A stretch of DNA of 64,000 nt, from assembly GCA_002794785.1 (NCBI GenBank), contig NBBA01000007.1, forward strand, positions 1,116,001 to 1,180,000, in the 5' to 3' direction. A program made the position numbers and the translations under genes. Each line of letters begins with the position of its first letter. Positions within the stretch are counted from its first letter, which is position 1. The notes beneath the pieces were generated by a model. It did not search any database. It was given only the letters and a program-made list of their open reading frames with translations, and had not been told where the DNA came from. Source of the stretch: Coniferiporia sulphurascens. Taxonomy: Eukaryota > Basidiomycota > Agaricomycetes > Hymenochaetales > Hymenochaetaceae. Positions 11,583 through 22,711 of this stretch are shown in pieces.

Positions 11583-14500
11583 ATAGGGACATCTCTATTC
11601 TTCAGTGGAATGCCACACACTCTTTGGCCGCAGTCCATTCCCTCATCCCGATCCTCACTACTGACCCATCCCCACCCACCGTCATATTGATTCAGGAACC
11701 CCCCTGGTACCAAACCGGCCTCCAACCATCCCTTACCAACCCCACCAGAACGCCAGTCCTCAACGTACCCTCCCTTCCCGGGTACATAGCAGTCTTACCC
11801 CCAGCCACTCGGCCCCGGGTGGTCACCTATGTCTCCCACGCCATCCCCACCACCTCATGGTCTGTCCTCAGGGCCGCCTCATCTGGCACTGATGTCCTCA
11901 CTATCAAAATCCATGCCCACCTGACAATCCACCTATGCAACTTCTACAGGATGCATGCACCGGATCGTACCACCACCACCCCACAATACCCAGGTGAGTC
12001 ATTCCTCTATATGATCCCACCAGCCTTGGCCTCCACCCTCCTAGTGGTAGGCGACTTCAACTGTCGCCACCATTCATGGTCCGAACTCCTCACTGCTCGG
12101 CAGGAGGATTTGAGGGCGCAACCCCTCAATGACTTCTTCTGAGAGCATGGCCTTGCGCCAGCTCACCTCCCAGACTCTGACTCATGGCCCATCAACAATC
12201 GTCGGTGGTGCCCTATTGACATGATCTGGGCCCCACCTGCCATCAACCCCAACTCCATCATAGACTCAGGCTCTTCGACCACCTCCCCACTGTCTGACCA
12301 TGCTATGCTATGCTGGTCCTTGCCGTCTCAACCCCCACCCCCTGTCATGAAAACATGCCGGCTCCTACTGGACAACAGAGAAACTTGGACCGATATTGCC
12401 TTTCCATTACTCAAAACCGCTTTCCGCCTCCCGGCAGGTGACACCCTCACCCTAGACATCAAAGCGCAGGCAGTGGTCGACTCTATGATTGCCGCCCTCG
12501 CCCCCTTCACCCGACTTGCCAAGCCGTGCAAAACCGAGGTCCCCTGGTGGACCCCGACATGCAAATCGCTCCTCCAGGCGATAGCGACGGCCACCACCCC
12601 CCTCCAGCGATCAGCAGCCTGCCGTGCCTTCAAATGCGGCGTACGAGCGGCCAAGCGGCACTTCTATGCCGACAAAGCCAACACTGCAGACACCTCCAAC
12701 ATCTGGAGCTGGGCCAAACGTGGCCTGGGCAACCGACCTACACCCATCCCATCGTTAAAAAAGGGCGATGGCACCTTCACCCAATCGGACAATGAGAAAG
12801 GTGAGCTTTTCTGCATGACCTTCTTCATGCCCCTCCCACCCCCGGTAGTGGCCATCACCCCACCACCCCCCCCCCAACCAGCTGCCCCACCTATACTCCT
12901 TGTGGAGCTTACAGGGGCACTGGCTGACACCTCCAACTTGTCAGCTCCAGGCCTCTCAGGGATCGGCTATTGCCCACTCAAATGGGTGGTAGACGCCTAC
13001 CCGGAAGAGATACTTACCCTTTTCAATGACTGCCTGCACATGGGGCACCACCCCAAGTGCTGGTGGGCAGCAAAGGTGGTAATGCTGCGGAAGCCTAACA
13101 AGAAGGACCTGTTCTCGCCAAGATCATATCGACCCATCACCCTTGAGGAGACCTTAGGGAAACTCCTCGAAAAGATCATAGCTAACCAGCTCCAGTTCCT
13201 CGCTAATACGTGGGACTGGTTGCCACCTAACCAATACAGGGGGCATCAAGGACATTCAGTCTACAATGCCGCCCAGCACCTCCTACAGATTGCAGAATGC
13301 GCCCACACAGAGGGCCTTGTATGTTCGGTCCTCGCAGTTGACATACAGGGCTTCTTCGATTCAGTGCACCCGCAACTCCTCCACCGACAACTGCTGGACC
13401 TCCAGTGCCCACCCAACATGGCGGACTGGTGTTTGTCCTTCATGACGGACTGGCAGGTCGCCATCACCTTCGACGGCACCACCCTCCCAACTGCCCATAA
13501 ACCCGACCTCGGCATCCCTCAGGGATCGCCAGTATCCCCCATACTCTCCACCATATTCATGGGAGTGGTCCTCCGGAAATTTCACCAAACCGGCACCACC
13601 GCCCTCGCATATGTCAACAATCACCTCCTAGTACAGGTCGGCCCCAGCATGGCATCCAACTGCCAGCAACTCACCGCCGCCTACCACCAACTCAACACTC
13701 TCTTTGGTGACATCGGTCTCAATATCGAGCTGGGGATCTGGTGGGACCCTGCCCTCTCCTTCAAGGCCCACATCAAGCGAATGCGCTCCAAAGGCCTCTC
13801 CACCCTCGCCGCCCTCCACATCCTCGGCAACACCAAACGTGGAATCTCAGCCCTTCTCCTATGTCACCTACACATCGCCTGCATCCGCTCAGTACTCACC
13901 TGGGGCACGCTGGTTTGGTACCATGGCCGATGCCAAAAAACCTTAGTAAGCTGCCTGCAGGCAGTGCAAAACACGGCATGCAGATGGATTCTCGGCATCT
14001 ACAAAGGCGCCTCCCCCTTCTCTACAAATTTTCTTTGTTCCCTTCCCCCCCTTTCTTATTACTTTGAATATACTAAGACCCTCCATTCTCTGTGCCTATG
14101 GCGCACCCCGCACTCCGTCGGTAGAAAACGTTTTTACAAAACAGTAACTAATCGCCCCTTTTCCACTTCTCTGCAGGTCCGGGTCCCCCAGGTTCAACCG
14201 GTCCCTGCATACACTCATCCCCCATGGATGGATCCTCTGGCATTCACGAATGGTCGAGTTTCGTTTGCCTCTCCTATCACTCCGGTCAGCAAAGACACCC
14301 ACGAGGAATTCGTGGAAGCTGCATGCTCCCTGAGCACCCTCCCCCACCTCCAGGTCTTCACTGATGGCTCCCACATGGGCACAAAGTCTGGTTCCGCTGT
14401 CTGTGCCATGATGGGCCTCAACTGTCTAAAATTGTGCCAACTCGCCTCCCCCACATGTGCCACAGCAACGGATGCGGAGATCTTCTCCCTCACCTCCGCG

Positions 14501-15457
14501 CCTACATGGGCTGCACACCACCTCCAGGAGCTTCTGCCTGTCACATCTGACATCTTCTTTCTGTCAGATTCGCTGATGGCACTCCACCTCATCCGAACAT
14601 GGGCGCCAGTCCCAGGCGCACATCTCCTTCATCAATGGAAGGCTGGGGTCCAGACTCTCTTGGACTCATACCCGGATCTCTCCATCCATTTCGTATGGTG
14701 TCCGGGCCACTCCGATATACCAGGGAATGAATGGGCCAACCACGAGGCCAAGTTTGCAACAAATCTCCCCCCATCCTCCCTCACCCCCTCTACCTCCACC
14801 TTGAAGGAGGCTGCTATCAACACCTTAATGGAACGATGGTCCCTCTCTCTCGCCCACCCCCTTGCATCGACAGCCAACAAGTACCTGGCTGTCAACAGTG
14901 CCCCCTCCCGCAGACCATGGAAGCTACTCAACCAGTCAGTTGACCATCCCCGCCAGGAGCTATCGGCAGTCGCCCAGGTCCTCTACCATGCCGGTCCCTA
15001 TGGGGGCTACTGGCTGAGCTTTGACTCAGTCTACCGGTGCCGACACGGCCTGATCTCACATTGCAGGTGGCACAACCACCCCCCATGGCCGGCCCAATCC
15101 ACTGCCCACATTCTGGGCAGGTGCTGTACATTCCGGCCATGGATCCGAAAGGTCTGGCCCCCCCATGACCCACTTCTGACCCACCACACCGAGTGGGCCG
15201 ACAAAAACTGTCTCCAGGTTCTGTGCTGCTGGCTGAAACTGACCAGGCACCTGAACCACCTCTCCAATCGCACCTCTGCCACCATCCGCTTGGCCTTTGC
15301 AGCAATGGACTTAGAGGGGCACCCCACTGATGAAGATATGGACTTGGACCTCCTCAGGGGATACATGAGTCATATGCTTGGATCCCGACCCCAGGACCCG
15401 GACCCAGCTCTCTTGGAGCTTTCAGGTATGCTTCCTCCCTTTTCCTCTACTCAGTGA
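11579..15457 (+). pseudogene. LINE-A4 ORF2, endonuclease-RT-RNase H polyprotein
   Basis: One frame with a single TGA at 12140-12142, where other copies have CGA (Arg). Domains in order: AP-endonuclease (QEPPW, GDFNC, SDHAMLCWS) to about 12360; linker; RT from about 12960 (ITLEETLGK, VDIQGFFDSV, GIPQGSPVSP) with the active site AYVNN at about 13608 instead of YVDD; RNase H from about 14350 (FTDGS, DAEIF, LSDS, WCPGHSDIPGNEWA); C-terminal Cys/His region (SHCRWHNHPP). An in-frame deletion of some 40-45 codons near 13730 removes the segment between NIE and LGIWWDP. RT is therefore presumably dead. Confidence 0.88.
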
Positions 15458-15768
15458 CTGCCTTTTGGACTCTCCCATGTATGTCCTGGCCGGCGCTCTT
15501 GCCCTCCCTTTCCAATTCTAAGTTACCTCTGTTACCTGCCATCCTCTGCTTGGTATCATCGTAGTGATATGTATTCCTCTCCCTGGCTCTCCTTTTACTA
15601 ATAGGGACCCTTCCCACCTTGGCACCCTTCAGGGAGCAGGGTCCCCGCCCAGTTTCGTGCGATGTGCGATGACAGGTGCCTCCGTTGTTATGTAGTTAGG
15701 GCCCCCCCTTCAGGGGGGCAGCTTGTAATTATGTAATACTGCAGGAATAATAATAATAATAATAAAAA
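15458..15768 (+). other. LINE-A4 3' UTR with terminal hairpin and (TAA)n tail
   Basis: A non-coding 3' end shared with little change by the A and B copies. It contains a pyrimidine-rich start, a GC hairpin with runs of C and G around CTTCAG (about 15701-15720), then a conserved TTGTAATTATGTAATACTGCAGGAATAA block leading into TAA repeats. By analogy with other LINEs this is the likely recognition site of the element's RT; that role is inferred. Confidence 0.7.
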
Positions 15769-15769
15769 C

Positions 15770-17670
15770 CCCCAACAGAGAACCCCTCACCGGATTCCCA
15801 CCACTCACCTCCTCCCCGGATGTACTGGCACCTTCCCCAGCCATTGGCAACTCCCAATTGGTGTTGGCCTACGACTTCACCGCCCAAGCACGGGCAGAAT
15901 CGAGGCAAGCATCCCGAGCTGGCTCCCCAGCCGCCTCGGTAGGGTCGATCCATGGCTCCATAGAACACGATGGGTCAGCCCCAGAAATGGCAGTAGACCC
16001 ACACACCCCCCTGCAACAGGTGGGAGGCACAAGCCTCAGGTGGAAATGCTCCTCAGCCACCATGTCACCTCTCACCCTGAGAGGACCCCCAGCCCAACAA
16101 CAGCACGAACCCCATACTGCGGGGTTCATGCATGTCCTCTCCCGAGCCCTAGACGACTTCGACAAGGAAACCCTGGGCGCCACCACCACAGACATCGACA
16201 TCAAAGCTGCACAGTTTGTAGGGGACCTCCTCTGGAACCTTCAAACGACAGTGGCCAACATAGTGCAAGAAAGGAGTAACCCCCAACACATCATCTACCA
16301 CAACACAGTGATGGCCTACAACTTCGCGAGGGAGGGGGCGGTGATTGCCCTCCCGGAACCCTTCGCCCCAGCTCACCCCCCACAAAGGACCCCGACCACC
16401 ACAGGGCCCCCTGGCACCACCCCCGTGACCCCAGAAATGAGGGCACTGACTGAAGCAGTCAAGTGCCTGACTACTGATGTGGCTTCTATTTCCCATCAGA
16501 TGGCTTCCATCAGCTCTAGGCCCGCCCCCCCAACAACAGCAGCAGCAACAACAACAGCAACCCACCCCACAGGCGACTGTCCAGGCCGCCCCCACCTCCT
16601 ATGCACAAGTGGCCGCAGCAGCGGCCCCCCCAACATCCGCCAACCCATCTCCAGTGCCCCCAGCCACAGGAGTGGTCATCAACCCTGCGCAGAAGAAGAA
16701 GAAGCGCCAGCGCAAGGTGCCCCCCCCACCCACAATGTACGCCAAGGACCCAACCTTGGTCCTCACCCCAACTGTAGGCATACAGGCCGAAAACCAAAAG
16801 TCAGCAATGGCTTTGACCAAGACGTCCCATGAGTTCTTTGCCTCCCTCCCCACTGCAGACCAAGTCCTGGTCCTGTCCTTGTCATACAATGTGAAGGGGA
16901 ACATCATAACCACGTTTGCGACACGCCCATCCTTGGCTAACCCATCCACAGAAACGATCATTGATCGTCACTCCACAGCCTATGCTTCCCATATGCGCAC
17001 AGAGTGCATTGCCACCGGGATTAACATCCCAGCCGCCTTCTCGCTAACCCCCTCCAGAGTCCGCCCCCGGTCCACCCTCTGCATCTCAATGGTGCCCTGC
17101 AAAGACTTCTTATTCAGCCAGAATGGACACACCATCACCGAGAAGGCCCTAATGGCCGAAATCCGACACAATCCAGCACTCCGCAACCTCGACTTTGTAG
17201 TCACCCCCCACTTTGCTGCCACTGATGAACACCTGCCGACACTCGACAGGTGCCCAGTGGTCTTCTCCTTTGTCGACCCCGATGGATCCATCTGCAAATG
17301 CCTCCTCAAGAGGCTGTGAGTATGGATGTTCAGATCAGCCCTCCGGCTCTCGGTCCCCCCCATCCACCCTACCCTCACTCAATGCGAGCGGTGCCAGGGC
17401 CTCGGCCATGGAACCAAGGGCTGCTGTGCCCAACCATGTCTCGCTGAATGTGCGGGTGCCCATCTGACCCACAACCACCGCAAATTGTGCGCCCACTGCG
17501 CAACCGACGCAGTGCCCAAAGGTGACACATGCCCTCACCCTCGCCAATGCAACAACTGCAAAGGCGACCACCCCACCACCTTGCCAACGTGCCCAAAGAA
17601 GAGGCGCTACTGCCATATTGAAGAGGCCCTCGCCGCCAACCCCACCAATGACCAGATGGAAGAAATATGA
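15770..17670 (+). pseudogene. LINE-B2 ORF1, B-type gag-like protein, broken
   Basis: N-terminally truncated. Reading begins within the B-specific N-terminus (LAYDFTAQARAESRQASRAG). A frameshift occurs near 16530 at a Gln-rich tract (ten consecutive Q in the downstream frame), and a TGA at 17317-17319 interrupts just before the knuckles. The C-terminal CERCQGLGHGTKGC motif and two further Cys/His knuckles are intact to the stop at 17668-17670. The ATGA overlap with ORF2 at 17667 is preserved. Confidence 0.83.
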
Positions 17671-18755
17671 TAGACACACTCTCAGTCTGTGCCATGGAAG
17701 GCCTCACCTGCCTCAAGTCTCACCGGCTCGCCTCCCCCACCTGTGCCACAGCTATGGATGCAGAAATCTTCTCCCTCACCTCCACACCAAGCTGGGCCAC
17801 ACACCACCTCCAGGAGCTTCTGCCTGTTGCATCTGACATCTTCTTTCTGTCAGATTCACTGATGGCACTCCACCTGATCCGCACATGGGCGCCAGTTCCA
17901 GGCACACATCTCCTCCACCAATGGAAGGCAGGGGTCCAGACTCTCTTGGACTCATACCCAGATCTTTCCATTCACTTTGTCTGGTGTCCGGGTCACTCTG
18001 ACATCCCTGGGAATGAATGGGCAGACCATGAGGTGAAGTTCGCAACAAATCTCCCCCCATCTCCCCTCACACCCTCCACCTCTGCACTGAAAGAGGTCAC
18101 CATCAACACCCTCATGGAGCGATGGACCCTCTCTCTTGCCCGCCCCCTTGCCTCGACAGCCGACAAATACTTAGCTGTCAACAGGGTCCCCTCCCACCGT
18201 CCCTGAAAGCTGATGACGCAGTCGGTCGACCACCCCCACCAGGAGCTCTCAGCAGTCGCCCAGGTTCTCTGCCGTGCCGGTCCCTATGGGGGTTACTGGC
18301 TGAGCTTCGACTCAGCCTACCAACACAGACACAGCCTGATATTGCACTGCAGATGGCACAACCACCCCCCCTGGCCAGCCCAGTCGACCGCCCACATCCT
18401 GGGTGGATGTCGCACTTTCCGACCATGGATCCGCAAGGTCTGGCCCTCCCGAGACCCACTTCTGACCCACCACACCGAGTGGGCCGATGAAAACTGCCTC
18501 CAGGTTCTGTGCCGTTGGCTTAAGCTGACGGGGCACCTCAACTGCCTCTCCAACTGCACCTCTGCTTCCATCTGCCTGGCTTTCGCCATGATGGAGCTGG
18601 AGGGGTACCCAACCGACGAAGATATGGACTTGGACCTCCTCAGGGAATACATGAGTCGTATGCTTGGACCCAGCTCTCTTGGAGCTTTCAGGTGCACTTC
18701 CTCCCTTTTCCTCTGCTCTATGACTGCCTTTCGGACTCTCCCATGTATGTCCCAG
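17667..18755 (+). pseudogene. LINE-B2 ORF2, start codon region fused in frame to RNase H
   Basis: The frame begins MIDTLS at 17667, like LINE-B1 ORF2 (MIETLS), then jumps near 17683 to the RNase H domain (CAMEGLTCLKS..., DAEIFSL, LSDSLMALHL, WCPGHSDIPGNEWAD). About 3 kb of endonuclease and RT are missing, yet the fusion is in frame. A TGA at 18204-18206 replaces the Trp of RPWKL. The same frame then encodes the C-terminal Cys/His region to about 18680, where the usual LLELSG end is disturbed. A free-standing RNase H product is conceivable but speculative. Confidence 0.75.
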
Positions 18756-19040
18756 CCAGCGCTCTCGCCCTCCCTTTCCAATTCTAAGCTACCCCCTTTT
18801 TGCCTGATGTTGCCCGTTTGGCCTGGCTGTAGTGATACATATTCCTCCCTCCATCTGGTCTTTTACTAATAGGGGCCCTTCCCACTCTGGCTCCCCCCAG
18901 GGAGCAGGGCCCCCGCCCAGTTTCATGCATTGTGCGATGATGCGTGCCTCTGTTGTTATGTAGTTAGGGCCCCCCCTTTGGGGGGGCAGCTTGTAATTAT
19001 GTAATACTGCAGGAATAATAAATTAAATTAAATTAAAAAA

Positions 19041-20620
19041 CCAAGCCGGCACCACCACCCTAGCATATGTCGATGACCATTTACTAATCTGCATAGGTCC
19101 CTCAGTGGCATCCAACTGCCGCACTCTGGCCCGCACCTACCAACAACTCAACACCCTCTTCGGCACCATTGGTCTCAACATCGAAGCCGCAAAGATGGAG
19201 TGTCTCCACTTCCACCCACCCTGATGAAAGACTGGCTATGACGGCTGGGACACCACTGGCATCCAGGTAGACCCCAACACCCTGATCCACCCCTCAATCC
19301 CCCTACGGTGGTTGGGGATATGGTGGAACCCAGGCCTCTCCTTCAAGCCCCATGTTGAGTGCATGTGCTCAAAGGGGCTCTCCACCCTAGCCACACTCTG
19401 CATCCTAGGTAACACCCAACATGGCATATCGGCCCTCCTCCTCTGCCGCCTGTACACCTCCTGTGTCCGCTCCATCTTGTCATGGGGGGCGCCAGTATGG
19501 TACCACAGCCATCGCCAAAAAACCCTGGTAAACCGACTCCAGGCCATGCAAAACACAGCCTGTCGTTGGATCTTGGGCATCTTCAAAGGCGCCTCCCCCC
19601 ATTCCACTAATTTTCTTTGCTCTGTTCCCCCTCTCTCTTTCTATTTTGAATATATAAAGACGACCCATTCTCTGTGCCTCTGGCACACCCCTCACTCTAT
19701 TGGTTGTAAACTTTTTAAGAATGTAACTAATAGACCTTTCACCCTTTCTCTGCAGGTCCGAGCCCCCTGAGTTCAACAGGTCCCTGCATACATGCATCCC
19801 CCATGGATGGACCCCCCGGCCTTCACTCAAGGCCACGTCCGCTTCACCACCCCCACCACCCCGGTTAGCACCGACACCCGGAAATCATTTGTAAAAGCCA
19901 TGTGCCAACTAGGCCACACCCCGCATGTCCAGGTATTCACCAACGGCTCCCACATTGACAATAAGTTGGGCTCGGCCATCTGCGCTATGCTGGGCCACAC
20001 CAGACTCCAGTCTCGCCGACTAGAGTCCCCCACCTGTGCCACAGCCACGGATGCCGAGGAATTTTCCCTCGCCACAGCCCCAGGGTGGGTAGCACGCCGC
20101 CTCCCTGCACAATTGCATGTCGCATCAGATATCTTCTTCTTGTCTGATTCGCTGACCGCTCTCCACCTTTTCTGCACCTGGGCTGCTGCCCCTGGCGCCC
20201 ACCTCCTCCACATCTGGAAAGCAGGTGTGGAGACCCTGCTGGACTTGTACCCCCAACTCACCGTTCATTTTGTGTGGTGCCCTGGCCACTTGGACATCCC
20301 CAGGAATGAATGGGCTGACATGGAAGTGAAGCTGGCGACAGAGCTCCCCCCATCTGACCTTAAACCTTCCACCTCCGCACTAAAAGAGGTCGCCATCAAC
20401 ACCCTCATGGCATGATGGATGCTCTCACTAGCCCGCCCCCTTGCCTCAACTGCTGACAAGTACTTGGCAGTCCACAGCCTCCCATCCTGCCGACCTCGAA
20501 AGCTGCTCATGCACTCGGTCAACCACCCACACAGCGAGCTATCCACAGTCACCCAGGTCCTCTGCCACGCTGGTCCCTATGGGCTACTGGCTGAGCTTCG
20601 ACTCAGCCTACTGCCGCAGC
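19041..20620 (+). pseudogene. LINE-B3 fragment, RT 3' half to C-terminal region
   Basis: A plus-strand fragment beginning at QAGTTTLAYVDD, so the catalytic YVDD is present. It runs through thumb and RNase H and stops in the C-terminal region at DSAY. Breaks include adjacent TGA TGA near 19222, a TGA near 19768 and a TGA near 20414; RNase H reads FTNGS instead of FTDGS. No 5' or 3' terminus. It resembles LINE-B1 and may be the missing half of fragment F. Confidence 0.8.
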
Positions 20621-20677
20621 ATCCTTCTTGACCAGTAACCACCACCATCGACTAGTGTGGGCAGCTAAAACTCCCCC

Positions 20678-22711
20678 ATGTCAAACCCCAGTGGATACAG
20701 AAATGCTCTACGTTCGACTCAACCACCCCTCCCACCTCCCTCATCGGCCAGCGCTGATGCCGACAGGGCCGCCAGAGCCGCCGCCAATTGGGTGGCTGCC
20801 GGCAACGTCGCCGCTGCTATGCACAGCACAACCCCCACCCCCGCCCAAATCGACCCAGGCCTCCCAGCGTCGTCCCCAGACGCTCTCCGGCTCGCTCTGT
20901 CCCCTGTCATTGGCGTCTCGAACACCGAGTTTACTCGGTCTTTTGCGCACATCAGCCGCCCCCCGTCCGAAGGCCCCAACCCCCCGGCCGGCTCCAACGA
21001 GCCCGGCGGGATGGAGGACATCCTCGAGAACCTGCACATGCCCTCGCCACCACTGACCCACAAGCGCTCCGCAGAGAGCCTCTCCCTGCACACCCCCCGC
21101 CCCCGCCCTCGAGACCAGTTCGAGCCGCACATGGCGGGGTTCATGTACTCCATCTCCCGTGCCTTGGAGGACTTCGACCGGAAGACCCTCTGCACCAATA
21201 TCGCTGAGACTGACACGGCTGCCGCCCAGTTTGTAGGGGACCTCCTCTGGAACCTTCAGCAAACCATCGCCAGTGTCATTAGGGATGAGAAGGACCCCCA
21301 ACACATTGTCTCCCGCAACATGGAGATGGCCTACAACTTTGCCAGGAAGGGAGTGGAAGCCTCCCTCCCAGCACCCTTCGCCCCAGCCCCCCCCCGTCAA
21401 AGGACCCCGGCCACCAACCCCCAACCCTCTGCCCAGACCAGGACTCCCAGAACCACTAACATCTCGCCTGATGTGGCCGCGCTGACTAACATTGTTAAGC
21501 AGCTCTCCACAGAGGTCGCTTCCATCTCCCAACAGGTCTCAACCCTTGTCAACCGGCCCGCCCCCCGCGCCCCACCAGCCCAGAAGGCCCAGGCCCCTAC
21601 CACCACCCCCCAGGCCGCCATCGCTGTGGCACCAACATCTTATGCCCAGAGGGCAGCTGCCCTGGCCCCACCCACCACCTCCAACCCCAACCCTGTTGCA
21701 CCCGCTCCAGGCACCATCTTTACGACAGTGACCCACAAGAAGAAGAAAAAGCAATGCTAAGTTCCACCCCCACCCCCGATGTACGCCAAGGACCCCACCC
21801 TGGTTCTCCTCCTGGTGATTTCACTTAAATCCGAGATCCAGCTCCCAGCCATGCGCCTCACCGCCACTGCTCGTGAGTTCTTCTCCTCCCTTCCCACTGC
21901 TGACCAGGTCACGGTTCTGGCCTCCTCCTTCAATGTGAAGGGGAACCTCATGACCTCTTTCGCCAAGCGCCCCACCTCTGCCTCCCTGGCCACGGACACG
22001 ATCATTGATTGACACTCCACGGCCTTCACGGCCCACATGCGTGAGTGCTGCCTCTCGGTCCCAGTCGACAAGATCCCCAAGCAGTACAAGCTCACCCCCA
22101 TCCATGTCCGGCCCCAGTCCGCCCTCTGCATCTCCATGGTGCCCTGCGTGGACTACCTCTTTGGTCAGAACAGCCACACCATATCCCCCAAGGCCCTCAT
22201 GGCTGAAATATGGAACAATCCGTCTCTCCGCCCCCTCGACTTTGTCATCAACCCTCACTTTGCCACCACCAAAGAGCACCTCCCGACCCTCCAGAAGTGC
22301 CCTGTGGTGTTCTCCTTTTCTGACCCCGATGGATCCATCAGGGTGCAACTCCTCAAGCGCCCATGTGTATGGCTATTCGGCTCCGCCCTCTCCCTCTCGG
22401 TCCCACCGTACCGTCCTGGCCTCACACAATGTGAATGCTGCCAGGGCCTTGGCCATGGAACAAGGGGGTGCCACGCCCAGCCCTGCTGCGCTGACTGTGG
22501 GGGAGGACATCTCACCTGCAACCACCATAAGTCATGCGCATCTTGCGCCTCCGAAGCCATCGAGGGCGACCACTGCCCTCACCCCCACTACTGCACAAAC
22601 TGCAAAGGTGACCACCCCGCCACCCTACCTCAATGCCCCAAGAAACAGCGTTTCCGCCAAATCGAGGCGGCCATTGACAGACCCGATGACGACCACATGG
22701 AGGACCAATGA
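20678..22711 (+). pseudogene. LINE-A5 ORF1, gag-like protein with two nonsense codons
   Basis: A single frame of 677 codons with no indel, interrupted by TAA at 21758-21760 (CAA in A4) and TGA at 22010-22012 (CGA in A4), both C-to-T changes. It keeps the Pro-rich N-terminus, ALTNIVKQLSTEV helix, KKKKK stretch and three Cys/His knuckles (first CECCQGLGHGTRGC). The last codons overlap ORF2 as ATGA at 22708. It is the best A-type ORF1 for knuckle structure. Confidence 0.87.

Larger units (their letters stand above)
9496..15768 (+). mobile_element. LINE-A4, full-length family-A element with lesions
   Basis: A complete-ended plus-strand copy: 5' ATCCTTCTTGACC at 9496, ORF1, ORF2, 3' UTR with the G/C hairpin, and a (TAA)n tail ending about 15768. 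Lesions are one ORF1 frameshift, one TGA in ORF2, an in-frame deletion in the RT and a YVNN active-site change. The flanks (B fragment F on the left, LINE-B2 on the right) share no convincing TSD; only CCAACA recurs. Confidence 0.92.
15769..19040 (+). mobile_element. LINE-B2, 5'-truncated and lacking endonuclease and RT
   Basis: A plus-strand family-B element without its 5' end. It retains most of ORF1, then the first few codons of ORF2 joined to RNase H, the C-terminal region and an A/B-type 3' UTR with a tail of AATTAAATTAAA type ending about 19040. The internal deletion removes endonuclease and RT. The immediate right flank starts CCAAGCCGGCACC, matched in inverted form at 8831-8843. Confidence 0.85.

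Noticed and set aside
11985..12000. Perfect 5' splice-site-like CAG|GTGAGT in the LINE endonuclease, repeated in other copies
   Set aside because: It encodes the conserved PGES motif, and none of the internal deletions seen starts there, so splicing is not needed to explain it.
15440..15800. TSD for LINE-A4 from the shared CCAACA near 9483 and 15771
   Set aside because: Only six bases, not adjacent to the element ends, in C/A-rich sequence; likely chance.
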